Notes under the pieces: generated by a model | Told to the model about the DNA's origin: nothing | Database searches by the model: none | The model's input: the letters and a program-made list of their open reading frames with translations, nothing else | Translations under genes and position numbers: made by a program | Source: Yamagishiella unicocca | Taxonomy: Eukaryota > Chlorophyta > Chlorophyceae > Chlamydomonadales > Volvocaceae | DNA: 64,000 bases | Reading direction: 5' to 3' | Assembly: GCA_003116995.1 (NCBI GenBank) | Contig: BDSL01000014.1 | Span: 1,302,001-1,366,000 of the forward strand | In this document: one piece after another, positions 11,112-23,800 of the stretch | Layout of the letters: each line of letters opens with the position of its first letter | How positions within the stretch are numbered: position 1 is the stretch's first letter

Positions 11112-11215
11112 GCCGTTGTAACTGTTACAGAGGGCTCAATGATACGGTGTCTTGCCATGGTTACAGGGACCCACTGGAAACTGAAGGTAGAGCCAACGGG
11201 CACATCGCCTGACCA
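11112..11215 (-). repeat. Dispersed palindromic motif, copy
   Basis: GTAACTGTTACAGAGGGCTC at the left and AAACTGAAGGTAGAGCCAAC further right, with an insertion between them relative to the other copies. Orientation is reverse. Confidence 0.5.
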
Positions 11216-11575
11216 TGGCGGAGGCACCGGAGCGAAAACGAACTCAACCGGCCAAGATAACGCAGGCTACCAATATCCGCGCAGAGGACAAAGGAAGTTG
11301 CTCAGACATTCACGTTTCGTAACCTTTGCCAGGCAAGCAGCCCAACACCGCCAGGAGCTGCCCGATCAGGGAAGTGGTGAACGCGTGGGAGACCGAGGGA
11401 CATATGCAGCCCGCTTTCGTACGCGGTAAACCCTTTGGCTCGACAGTAGGGGCAGCAATATTGACATCCGAGCCGTGATAGTGCACGGACACGAACATGT
11501 TGGGACCTGATGAGGCAGACAGTCCAATTGTATTAAGACGTACAATAATGGGCATGCTTGTCGTCATGGGTACAG

Positions 11576-11672
11576 TGTGGTATGAATGCAGCACACGCCC
11601 AAGACTCACGGCCACAGATACTGTATATGAATGCAGCACACGCCCAAGACTCACGGCCACCGATACTGTAGC
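11576..11672. repeat. 45-bp direct duplication
   Basis: Two copies 45 bp apart sharing GAATGCAGCACACGCCCAAG and ACTCACGGCCAC, differing at one or two bases. Lies just downstream of the ORC6 stop. Confidence 0.8.
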
Positions 11673-11756
11673 GTGTGGGTCATGACACAACCACCTGCGC
11701 GCTAATGAGCGCGAAACAATGACGGTACCATGTGCACCGTGTGCTGCTCCCTCCCC

Positions 11757-14459
11757 TTATTTCCGTCTCCGTAGTTTGATGCTCTCAGCCGCCGCGATAA
11801 TCGGCGGATCGTCGCGACAATACTCGGCAAATAGCTCTGACGGTGGGCCCCAGCGCCATGGGCCATTGGCTCCGCCAGCAGCACTCGGCCGCGCCTCACT
11901 CTCCTCCACCTTCCCGCCGCCCGCTTCCGCGTTGCCCTTGTTCCCCTCATCCAGCATAGCAGCAGCACCATGCCCGTCAGGCCCATCGTCCTCGCCCTGG
12001 ACCCCGTCCTCCTTACGGGCTGGGCCCTTCTTCCGGGCCACCCTCTGCCGAACCTTTCTCTCCCTTCCCCCTGTTCCGCAGCCGCCTGGGCCCTCCGCCA
12101 CGCCACCCCCTGCTGTTGGGCCCAAGCCAATGAGGACCAGCTTCAAATCCTCCACCGCAACGTCCTGGTGCCATATGGAATAGGGCGAAGGGAGCAGACT
12201 GAAAAAGACAGCAGCAACGCAACGTGACGGGACGACAATGTAATCAGGATACCTCCTTTACGCTATGTTGTACTTTCGCGCGCATTGGCGGTCAGCGGTG
12301 GTACTTTCGTGCGGTCAGCGACTATTCGTGTGCATGGTCTCTATGTGTACTGGGTGCGTGGGCTGCTTGCGATTTGGAGCGCAGCCGCTGCAGGAAATGA
12401 GGTGAGGTGACTCTGCCCAACCCGACCGGGGTTGACAGCTTGCCTACCTGGGTAGTAGCTCTTAAAGTAATACGGGGCATCATGACAGCGCAGCCCAATG
12501 TCATGCGGTCCCGTTGCCGCGTGTTTCATGTTGCTCTATCAGACCTCTCTTCCATCAGCGCCCCGCCCAAAAATATGTCCAGCAGCACTCATGCGACGTA
12601 TACACGCCCCAGGGACATGTGAGGCGCAATGGGCAGGGAGCCCCGCTCGGAACCTTACTCCCCTCCCCGCTTGCCGCCCTCCTCACCGCAGCGCGGCCAG
12701 GTCGACCGTCCTCCTCCTCGTCCTCCTCGCGAAGTGCGGTACGCGGGCCCCGCTTTGCTCCCGCCCGTGCCGCAGTCCCGCCTCCGACACCAACGCCGCC
12801 GCTAGGTCCCGGCTTCTCGCCGCCTTCGCCCTGCACTCCTTCGTCCCTGGATGCCACAAGACAAGCGAGTGGAGATATATGATGATACATATTTTGCTAC
12901 ATGGCGTCTAAGGGATAGCGGATATGCCCAACGCCACAGCAGGCATCTGTCACGTTAACCCCCCCCCCACCCTGTACCCCCCCCCCCTTCACCCCTGGCC
13001 TCAGACTGGTAAGGCAGGGAGCCATGCATGCACCTGGGCCGTGCAGCACCTTACAAAGTTGCGATTCATTAGTAATGAGGAAAGCTTGCATACCACCTCA
13101 TTGTTTCCGTAAGGCTTTCACAGTCGCTGATGCTTTCATAGGCACTGGTGGTGTGCAACGTTGGCTTCGCAACATGTTGAGGCCATAGCCGCTGATTAGG
13201 TTCGACAAACACGTGCCCCTGGACCTCCAATTTCACCAATGAACTACACTTCGCGAATACTGACAGCGGGCACCCGGATGAGCGCTGCACCGAAAGCCGG
13301 ACTTCAGCCACCATTGTGGAGCGCCTGTCTGGCCCTGTGTCGTCCCTCCCGTCTCACCCCTCATCGCGCTCCCGCTTGCGCGACCCCGCCGGCACCAGCT
13401 GGTCCGAGCAGCGGGTCGTGATGTCCTCAATCGCAGCAGCCAACTCCGCCCGCGTAAGGCCCATCTTCGCTGTCAGCGCTGCACGGTCCACTTGGGCGCG
13501 GTGCTTCTTAGCAGTGAGGATGAAGGACGCGGCCAGGAAGGCCGGCCGGCTGAGATCGGCGCGGGCGCGATCGGCGGTGGCGATGGACTCAAGGAAGCGG
13601 GACTTGAACGTGCGCAGCAGCTGCAGCGCGTTGTCGTGGAGTTGTGCGCAGCTGCCGGGGGGGTTTCGAGGAGGACCCGTGGACGCGAGGAAAAACCGTT
13701 TAGGAAAGACGTTTCGAGATGCATGCTGGAGAACTGGGGTGAGCGGGAGGGGTTGAGCCCAACGGGAGCGTGGGCGTACGGAAAGGAGATACGCGGTGCG
13801 AGTGGATGCGAGGGCCTGGGCGTAAGTGTGCGGGCCCTAGAGGCATGTCGTTTGACTGCGCTCGTGGAGACGTAGATGACGAAAGGGCGTGCGATAAACC
13901 GAGTGAGTTGGCTAGCCGGCTTGACAATAGGCCGCGATATCCTGACGGACTAGTTACAGGATGCGTTCCGCCCTAATCTGGGCCTCACCCGAAGAGCGTC
14001 ACAAGCTCCCGAAGATCCAGCGCAGGCCTAACATCCAGCAGGCGCTGTATCCGAGTAAACATCTCCTTGTACACCTTCGGCGCGGAGCAGCTGTAGCGTA
14101 CAAACTCGTCTCGAGCAGGAAGCTTGCTCCCCGGCGTCCTGCAAGTCGAGCGCGGCAGCAGGCTTTGCCAAGCATGGAACACTCAGGTTGCGACGGTCCC
14201 CACGCTGCTGTGTACTTACGTTTGGCAGGCGAGTTCGAGACATACTGCCGGTCTGCAAATTTCACCCTGTAATGCAGCAAAGCAATAATGGCTGTGAGCG
14301 AGCTTTGTCCCATGCGGCACAGCTCAAACACGCCTCGACACCTGCCTGGCCCAGGCCACCGGGAATCTTAAGCTTCAAAAGGCGTAATAGTTCAATTGCT
14401 CTGTTTAACGTCGGCTGCTGCGTGACACCAAGCGAGCGAGCGAGCTGTTTAATGTCCAT
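11757..14459 (-). CDS. ORC6: Origin recognition complex subunit 6
   Basis: ORC6 is the smallest ORC subunit, binds replication origins and helps load MCM helicase. Its TFIIB/cyclin-like folds are recognisable. The start is ATG at 14459 (MDIKQLARSLGVTQ, as in plant ORC6). A later exon ending at 13989 carries YKEMFTRIQRLLDV and LDLRELVTLFG. Exon 13651-13358 has LHDNALQLLRTFKSRFLESI then DLSRPAFLAASFILTAKKHR, the second-domain signature. Exon 12846-12687 is acidic and disordered. The last exon, 12164-11757, is basic and ends IKLRRRK before the stop. These last three exons join in phase. Between 14345 and about 14130 the conserved peptides (ELCRMGQSSLTAIIALLHYR, KFADRQYVSN) do not join exon 1 or the next exon in frame with any obvious intron, so this part is unresolved (missed intron, sequence error or mutation). 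The C-terminal tail is long for the family. Confidence 0.85.
13664..13744 (-). mobile_element. Short intronic element, family A
   Basis: ACCCGTGGACGCGAGGAAAA then CGTTTCGAGATGCATGCTGG and AGAACTGGGGTGAG. It lies in the ORC6 intron between 13989 and 13651 and matches copies in the SMP-PH and SNF2 introns. Confidence 0.6.
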
Positions 14460-14825
14460 GACTCCCGCGCTTTTTAAATTACAACAAGTCAGCTTAGGTT
14501 TCCATCAGATGATAAGGTATATAGGTATATTTGAGCTTCGGCTCCAACAGAATGCAACGGAGATTTAGTGTACTTCGACGGATCTTTTCCAAAATGTCGG
14601 CAGCTCGGCACACGTCAATGGCACAGTACAGCAAAGTGGAACCGGCCGCCATCGCGCCATGAACAGCATAAACATGAATAAACAGCGAGATATCAAATCT
14701 CAACGGTCATATCCGGCTTCAGCAAAATTGTAGGTGTGCAAAATGCAGGCGTGCGCCCACCATGCTGTTCCAGCCACCACGACCCCTACGACAATTAATC
14801 ACGGGCCCGGACTCCGCCCTGAACT
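14460..14825. other. Intergenic between ORC6 start and SMP-PH stop
   Basis: 366 bp that should hold the 3' UTR of the SMP-PH gene and the promoter of ORC6. A minus-strand TGTAA, the algal polyadenylation signal, lies at 14483-14479, only about 20 bp before the ORC6 ATG. If used, the upstream transcript would end almost at the ORC6 coding start. Confidence 0.4.
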
Positions 14826-17800
14826 TCAGCTCCCACTGCCCTTCTGCCCTGATCCAGCAATTTCTGAGACCCCGTTGGCACTTGAGGACACGCCTGCAGC
14901 TCTAACTACCTGCGGCTCCAGCGGCGGCACCTTGGCGCCCTGGTTCTGCTGCAACACTGCCCGCTCTCCAGCGTGGACAACGGGCCCGATCATGGCCTGT
15001 CCCAGCGCCGACCCCACGGCACCCAGCCCACGGATTCCGGCACCGCCCACGCCGCCCACGCCCCGTGCCACTAGTCCTGCCGCACCGCGGACCCAGTTGA
15101 ACGGCCCGCCGCCGCCCCTGCGACCGCCTGCCTGCCCCTGTGCCTGTAGCAGCTGCTGCTGCTGGTACTGGTACTGTTCCTGCGCTGCCTGCTGTTGCTG
15201 TGCAAGGAGGGACACAGTGGACGAGCCACGCGAATGCCGGGGCTGCAGCTGCAGCACCGGCGCCGACCCGGTGTCCATAGCGTCATAGCCAGCGGCGGCG
15301 CCGCCCCACAGACCGTCGCTGCCAACCGGCGGCGCCACTCCAGGCATCCAAAACGCGGAGGCGTCTACCACGCCGCCGGGCCAGTACGGCGACGGCGCCC
15401 CCTCACCCTCCATGCCCGCCCGGTCTGAGCCATACAGGTGACGCCCTGCTGTCGACACTGTCGCCGTGCCACCGTCACCGGAGTCAGCGCCGTACTGTGA
15501 GTCGTACAGGCCGCCGTCCTCTCCGAAACCGCCGTCCGCCTCGTCCCCCTCACCCTCTTCCCCTTCATCCTCTTCGTCTTCGCCCGCCTCCGACATGCCG
15601 TCCAAAGGGGACAGGGTGCCGGGGCTGCTGCCGAGAATGGACGACGTGCGGCGAATCACGTGGTTGATTGCACTCTCAAACAAACTGCCGCTGCTACCGC
15701 CAGCTAGGCCAGCGGCAGCTGCCGCCAGTGCGGAGGTGGTGAACGCATTGGGGCCGGACGCCGCACCGCCCATGGCTCCTGACACAGACGGCGGCGGCGG
15801 CGGGACGGGCGGCGCGGAGCGGCCACCAGCGCCCATACCCGTCCCATTCGGGGTGCTGCAGGTCGAGGCGGAGGATAGCGGGTGGCGGGGAGGTCGGCCC
15901 GGCGGCTTGGCAGGGTAGCCCCCCGCTTGCCCCGTGGAGGAGGGCGGCTCGCCGGCCCTGCGAGGTGAAGCAAGTCCAAGCGGCGTATTGGGGACAGTGC
16001 CAGCCTGCTGGTCGGGCGGATACCCTGCTGCTCGTAGTGGAGCGCTACTGGGCACAATCAATGAGGTTTGAGGTCCCAGGTGGCTGACCCGGGTGGCGTA
16101 CCGCGGTTCCTCCGCGCCCAGTGCCCGGCCTAGGGGCTCCTGCACCCCCCCCCCTCAGCAGCGCCTCCGCTCCGTCTCCTTGCCGCGCCTCGCCGCTGGG
16201 CCGCCACCTTCACCGCCCTCGGTTTGTCGGCCGTGGATTCGCGGATTCTCTTATTATCCCCCCCCTCCTTCAGCTTGGCGGCGTGATCCGCAAACCCCGT
16301 CCCCCCACAGTCCCGTGCAGAGGTGCAAATGGCCTCCTGCAGACCGCCAAGCACGTCGGCATGTGCGCACATGCGGTGCTTTTCCTTACACCACCTGGCG
16401 TGATGCAATGCGCTCACCTGGACTCCGGAGGTGGCCCACCGCCCGGCACCGTATGCTGCGGCGGCGGCGTCTGAGGCGGCGGCGTCTGAGGCGGCCACTG
16501 TGGGGCGGGTGAAGGTGTCGATGGTGGGTTGAAGGACCTGACAGCGTCCAGAGTGCTGTCGATTGACAGCAGCAGCTTGCCCATGCGCACGTCCACGCAG
16601 GCGGGGTACACCATGGCGCGAGCAAGGCCAGCGGTGACCTGCAGGTGGGGTCAAAGGAAGACCCGTGTACGAAAGAAAAACCGTCTAGAACATACGGGGC
16701 GAGGATTGGATTGGGGTGATGCGGTGGCGCAACCGATGTCGCGAATGGCCAGCCGAGTTGTTCAGGTGCGGCGAGGTTTGACGTGTGGACGACGTCAAAA
16801 GGCTAAGGCCGCTAGCAGCTAATTGAGGGTCAACATCTACGGCAGGCTGCGTTTTTGTGGTGTAGGAACAGGAGTACGCATCGCAGTGAGCCGCTGTAAA
16901 GTTTTCCGAGGTTCCCCTGGAGCCGTGCCCGCCACTGCGGTGGTGCGGGAGTGTGGGGGGGGGAGGGAGATCTGATGCTGCGGGCGATCGCACCTTGGCG
17001 CGGACCCACGCCGACAGCCGGCCGATGACGAGGCCTCCGGACAGCTTGCGGTTGCCCAGCACGGGTGTGATGGAGAACTCCATCTTGGGCGGCTCGGCGA
17101 AGCTCAGCCACAGCCTGCGAGGCGGCGGTCAGGGGTAGCAGCGGTGGGTGCCAGGGGTGTCGACAACACCGCGATGCGGATACAGATGTGTCCTTATGTG
17201 TATGTGAGCTCGCACCCTCGACCACAGCACATACGCCAGGAAGGCTAGGCGTGCGACATCACTGCAAGGCCTGGCTCGACATCCTCCCTTGCCGCAAGGT
17301 TACCCAACTACTCACCACACCGGAGGCCCTGGACGGCACCCATCCACACGCCCGACCGGCCTGCCGCGTCTGCGCTCACCCTCACCTGTCGCTGGGCGGC
17401 GGCGCCAGCCACAACAGCAACGTGGCCTCGAAGCGGGTGGCCTGCAGGTGCACCTCCACGGGCGTCCCGGACAGCGAGCCCGCTATGTTGGACGCCAACG
17501 CCTGGCCGGTCTTGCGCAGGATGGAGAAGAACGGCACGAAGTTCCACCAGAACTTGCCGCCGCCGCCGTTACCACCGCCACCGCCGCCGTTACCACCGCC
17601 ACCGCCGCCGCGGCCTTTCTCTGTAGCGCCTCCGGCCTCCGGCTCCCGGCCGCTGCCGCCGCTGGCGGAGGTAGCTCCTCCCATGGGCCCTAAGCCTGGC
17701 ACCGACCCCCCTCCTGCTGCGCTCTCCCGAGCGCCACCCCCACTCTGACGGGGTGTCGCCACCTCGGTCCCAGCAGCAGGCCCAGGCGCAGCCGCCTGTA

Positions 17801-20800
17801 CGGCACCCGCCGCTCTTGCCTCGTTGCTGCGAGCGTCGCCCGGCTGGGGGACGTCCGGTGGCGCAGCTGCGACGGCGGCTGCGGCGTCCGCGCCCTGCTC
17901 GCTCTTGTGCGCCCCGCCACCGCCGCCCGTGGCCACGTCGGGACAAGCTTCGCGCGCGGCTTGCCCATGGGCTCCCGCCGCCCCCGTTGGCGCCGTCGCC
18001 GCCGTCGCTACCGCCGCCGCCGTCACTCCCGCCGCCATCGCCGCCACCGCCGTCGCTGCTGCTGTTGCTGCTGTTGTCGCTGCCAACGCTGCCGCAACTG
18101 CCGGGCCAGCGGCCTCGCCTCCAGCGGTCACCTCCGAGGTCTCTGCAGCTGCAGCCTCTGCGGGGGGTGCGGCAGTGCTGCCTCTCCCTGGAGCATCTGA
18201 GGCTGCGGCTGGCGCTGCGCCACCAGCCGCAGTGGCGGCCCTGCAAGTGGAGGAACACAGGGGAGCCGGTCAGGCCGAGGTCCGAAGCTGAGCCTTTTGA
18301 GCCTACAGGTGGTGGCTCGGGCGGGTCCGCTGCTGCTGTTGCCTGCTTGCGTTCAGGACTGGCCCGAAGGGGAGCCACAGCAGCACCAAGCGCCTCTTAC
18401 AGTATGGCCTGTTGTTTGCATCACGTCGCACCTCCCCTCCCGTACACGGCTTTCCCTTGCAACTCCATACCCAAGTAGCTTTGCATTCGGACCCCCCGGA
18501 GCACGAGCGCTGCCGCCGGCCGTGCCGCCGCCGCACGGTCGCCACCCCACGGTCGCCACAACTCCGCAACGTGCCCCCACATACCCGCTGGTCGGCCCCT
18601 TGGCTGTGTCCGTGGTCTTGTCGGCGGCCTTGTCGAAGTCGATCTTGGTGGCGATGGTCGCGTTGGCGTTGCCCACCCACACCACCTGCGGGATGCGCGG
18701 CGTTCCGGACAGGAAACCGGGACCGTAAGAGGCACTTAGGCAAGCCTGGCGTTGAGTCTCTGAGCGTACGCTAAGCGCACGCTGCGAACTGTGTGCCGTA
18801 CCCGCCAACAAAAGTGGGCAGCGCGCCCGGCAGACGCGAGTGGACATGCCGCCACGCAGCTGTACGGCGACCTTCCACCAGCGCACTCGTCTGCAGTCGG
18901 GCCGCACGGCGCTGGCCACCGCCTCCGCCTGGTGAACTTTGTGGTGGAAACCTAGAGCCCCCTCGGGCGGCGGTAAATCGACAATCCAGGTCAGAATCCC
19001 ACCTCCGTCGCGTCTAATACAAATTTCGGCGACGCTGCAAAAGCGACCGCATGTGCGCTTGCCCTGCTAAGGTCACCCTCTCCCTGAATTCACGTCCCAG
19101 GCAGCTCCCGGCAACCCACATGAAGGGCCAGCTGAGGCCAGGTCGAGCCGCCAGCGCCGAAGTTGTTGGGACCTGCGAGCATGGGTTGGAGGTTGTTGCA
19201 TGCGAAATCGTCTGCCGAGAGAAAGCCTGTAAGAAACCTTGGAACTGCTTGCATGTGTCCTTTGGCCGTCCAGCACCCGTCCATGCAGTCACCACATCGG
19301 CCTTCCCACCGCCAGCCGCTCCTACCCCCCCGCCTCCACTACCTTCTTTTATTGTAACCCCTCCACTACCACCACCGCCCCCATCATCCCCAACGCCAGC
19401 CCCTCCTCCCCGTCCGCAACACCGCCAGCCGTGACGCACCTGCCACCGCGCGCACGTCCCGCAGCTGCGGCGCCGTACATCCCAGGTCGAACCGCCGCAG
19501 CACCAGTCTGTCCAGGAAGCCGGGCCCCCGCACCCGCTCCAGCTTGGACTGGATGAGGCGGTGCAGCCAGCCCTCGAACCCCCGGCGCCTCAGCAGCTCG
19601 AAGCCAATGCGCACCAGCACCATATTGAGGCCGTGGAGGGCGTCCACCAGGGCCCCTGCAGTGACGGCCGGTGCAGCCCGGGCAGGAGGGTGGAGGGTAG
19701 GGGCAAGGGGGTTAGCGTGGTCGAACTAGGTGGAAGATGGATAGGGTAACGACGCTGCGGGGCGGGCAGCAAGGAAACTGGTCCTTGGGGGTGTTTCGAG
19801 GAAGATCTGTGGATGCGAGAAAAAACGTTCAGAAAAAAGACGTTTCGAGGTGCATGCTGGAGAACTGGGGTGAGGATACGAAAGACGAAGGTCGTATGTC
19901 GACCTTCGGCGGCTAAGCTAAATCGGCGGCGGCGGCGGTCCTTGGGGGGCGCCCGAGGATTAAAACGAGGCGGGGCAGATACGCACATACCTGGGGGGGG
20001 CCCAGGAGGTGCCGGCAGAGGTACTGAGGCCTCAGGCGAACCCCCTGCCCCTGCACTCCGCGACGACTGCAGCGCACCCGGCGGCGGCCCCTGGGGGGAG
20101 CCCGGGGGGCTGGTTGCCGCCGGCCCAGCGGCGCCGCTAGCGGCCGCGGTGGCGCTCTCTCGGACCCTTGCGGTCGGCGGCGGCGTTGGCGCTCCGGGCG
20201 GTGCTGCGGCTGCCGCCAGGTCCTGCAGCGACTTGGTCGAGCCCAACTGCTTGTGAGAGCGCGCGAGCTCCTTCGCCTGCACGCACAGACGTGTACAGTT
20301 ATTATTGCTAGGACCCGGACTACTCCGCAGCGAGCCGCGATCACTCGCCGGCAGGGCGGCTTTGAAAGAAGAGGACGGTGACGGCTGTTGGGGTCTGAAG
20401 CCACACCACGCCCCCGGCCCCTGGCCGCATGCGCCAGCCCCACTTGCAAGCCGCACCTGTCGGGCCTTGGCCTCCTCCTCCTGCCGCCGCTGCTGCGCCT
20501 CCGCACGCACCCGCTCGCGAGCTGCCCGCTCCTCCGCCTTGCGGGCCTCCTCCACAGCCCTTGCGGCGGCCTTGGCGCGCTGCTGCTCCTGCAAGGGGAT
20601 CGGGCAGGGGGAGGGGAGAGGTATGGGGTGTGTGCTGGCTGGCCACCCTAGCTGTGATCACCCGAGTCGAATCACGTCATGGCATGGAGGCTTGAGTGAC
20701 AAAAGAATCGTGCACCTTCCCCGGGGCTCCCCCTCCACGCCTGCTAACCGCTCCCACCGCTGTCCCCCCTCGTCGTCGTGCCCATCGCTCCCGCCGCGCG

Positions 20801-23800
20801 TCGTGTGAAACCCATTCCCCTCACCCCTCAGCCCACCACCCCCACTCCCACCCCCACCACGCGTCTTTCTGCTCCCGTGGCCGGACCACATTACCTCAAA
20901 CGCTGCACCCCAAGCAAGCAGCCCCCTCGTCTGCCACCCCACCCCAGGCCCTCCCTAGTCGCCCATCTCGCCGGCCCTACCTGCTTGGCTCTCTCATTCT
21001 CCTCCCGCTGCAGCCTCTTGAGGTCCTGCTTGCTCGTGCTGCGGGCCATCCCCTGGCCCTCGGTGCCGCCAGCGCTGCCGCTGCGCCCCTCCGCCGCCGC
21101 CCCCGCCAGTCCCGGCAGCGACTGCGCATGCCGCTGCTGCTCCGTCATTCCGGCCGGCCGCTGCAGCTGCTCCTTCTGGTGCGGTGGGGCTGTTGCGCGG
21201 ACATGCTGGTCCAGCGAGCGGCGCGCCGGGTCAGCCGCCGCCGCGGCAGCAGCCGCTCCCACCTGGCGCAGGCGCTCCTGCTCCAGTCCCTGCTCCTCCG
21301 CCATCCTGCGCGCCAGGTCGACCAGGTTGGGCATGCTGCCGCCGTGCCGCGACTGCTGCACGAATGTGGAGGACAGCAGGGGCGGAGGCGGAGTCGCAGG
21401 GCCACGACCGCCGGGGACGGGGCTGCTCGCGCACGGCGAGGCAGCTGTGGGTGAGGAGGGGCAGCCGTCTTGCTCCAGGACCAAGCTGGACGGCGCCGGG
21501 CTGGTCGACATGCCGGCGAGCGACCCACGGGTCGGCGACAAGGGCCGAGGCGGTGACCCGCCTGGGGGCGTCGCCGGGGCCGCGGCGGCGTGGACAGCTG
21601 CGGCCGCCGCCACCGCGTAGGCGGTGGCCTCGGCCATTCTTGAGGGCCCCTGTGCCCCCGGTGCTGCCGGCCCCGACCAAGCGGTGAAGCTGGGCAGCTC
21701 GGGGGGCTGGTCGGGACTGGGTGCCGCGCCGTCGTCAAGGCTCAGAGCCGTCAGGAGGTGAGACAGCAGCAGCGGCGGCTGTGGCGGCGGCGACGGCACA
21801 GCAGCCGGAGCAGCTGGCGCATGTGCAGCGTCCGCTCCTCTCCCATGGATCGCCTCCGGCCCCGCCTCCGGCGCTGTTGCCAGCACCAGTGTGCTTGGGA
21901 CCGCTGCCCGCATCGCCTGCGGTGCTGTTGCTGCAGAAGCCGTGCCGTCTCTAGGTGTCGGCTGCTCCACCGCCCCAAGCCTAGATTCAGCTGGAGGCGC
22001 GGCCGTGCTGCCGGCCGCGGTCCCGATTTGGAGCAGCAACGTGCTAAGCACCTCAGTACCCAACGCCCCCGCGGCACAGCCGCCGCCGGCTGGCGAACCT
22101 CCGCTTGCGGAATCAGCGCCAGAGCAAGGCGGCGGCGGCGGCGAGGCCTCAGCCTCGACAGTAGCAGTCGCAATCATACTGTCATCCTCCGCCGCCGCCG
22201 CAGCAACAGCGTCAGCAGTGGTGGGGTTCACAGTGGCGGCAAAGGCGGCGGCGGGGAGGTTGCCCTCGTCGCCCCCGACGCCTGCCACGAAAGGCGTGCT
22301 TGCGGCGAAGATATCGGACATATCCGAGTAGTCGGGGCCGGGGCTGAGCTGCTCCGCACTGGTGACGCCAGCCATCTGGGAAGTGTCCAGGGAGGGAGGG
22401 GTCCCGGGAAGGGAGGGGCGTCACAGGTTGCGCGGGTTGCGCGCGTTGCAAACGTTTCACACAAGTTGCAAAAGTTGCGCACCAGTTGCAAAAGTTGCAC
22501 GCCAGTTGCACACCAAATGCACACCAGTTGCACACCGGTTGCACACCAGTTGCACCAGTTGCACACCAGCCAGTTGCACACACGTTGCGCCCCAGCGTGT
22601 TGTCATGGCCGCTCACCCGGGGGCTCGGCAGCTGCTCCTGCGGCGCTGTGTCGCCCTCCAGCTGCAACCGAGACATGCCCGCCTGGGACTGCCGCCGGGG
22701 CGAGGCGCCGGGGCTGAGGCCCACCAGGGAAGGGGTCCGGGAAATAGCGGCGCTGCCGGGGGCTGTGGGAGTCGAGCTGCCGTCGCGGCCGCTGTTGCCG
22801 TCCGCTCGGCGAGCAGCGCCCCGGCCGAAGCGGCTGAGGATGAAGCCGAATGGGTTGCGGCCGCCGCGGGGCCGGGCGGCGGTGGGGTCGGCTGGCGGTG
22901 TGCGTACCGAGGGCATGGAGGGAAGGAAAGAAACACAGGGGGAGACAGGAGGGGATGTGGAGGAGGGATTAACGCGCGGGGTCGTGGGCGGGAACAGGCG
23001 CCGCATAATGCGCGCATGGAAAGGCGCGAGCCGGGCGGAGCTGTGCCTACACGGTCTTCACGCGAGCTGGGCTGCGCTTACATGGCCTCCACGTCTTCAC
23101 AGTGCGGCCTGGGTTGTTTGGGGCCGTCGCGCCGTGCTGCCTGCTGCCTCGGCCGGCTGTCCCTCCCACACCGCCAAAGCTCAACGCCTGCCGCCCAATG
23201 CCAGCGCCCGCCCCAACGCGCTGATGCTCTTAACGACCCGTATGCCGAGGCTCATCATGACTGCAAACCCTTCGTCTTCCATCAGCGTCGCCTTAGCCTG
23301 CACAAGCGCATGCCCGGCACGGGCCAGGCAGGTGACGTGTCGACGTACCCGAAGCTTTCGCGCCAGCGGGCGGCTGGGCCTTCTTATCCTTCGCTGCCGC
23401 CGGCTGCGACTTCTTGTCTGACAGCGGCTGTGGCGGCGCCCCGCCCTTCCCCCCCTTGGCCTGCTGCGGCTGCTCCTGTGTTGTCTTGCCGCGCATGAAT
23501 GGCCGCAGCAGCAGCATCGGTTGCTGCGGCTGGGGAGGTGGCATCGGTGGCGGCTGCGCGACCTGCGAGGGACGCATGCAATGCGGTTAAGCAGGGAGGC
23601 GAACGGATAGGAAGCGGCCATGTAACGTCCACCGAGGCAGCACCTGCCTCCGGCAAGAAAACCAGACGATCGCGGTACCCGTATGGCCTTTAGCCCTTGC
23701 CCATTGTCCTATCACCTCGTCTCAGATCACAACCCGCACACCGACAAGTGTCACTACACACGTCTCAACCCACACCAACACCAACCGGGTCTCAAAATCC

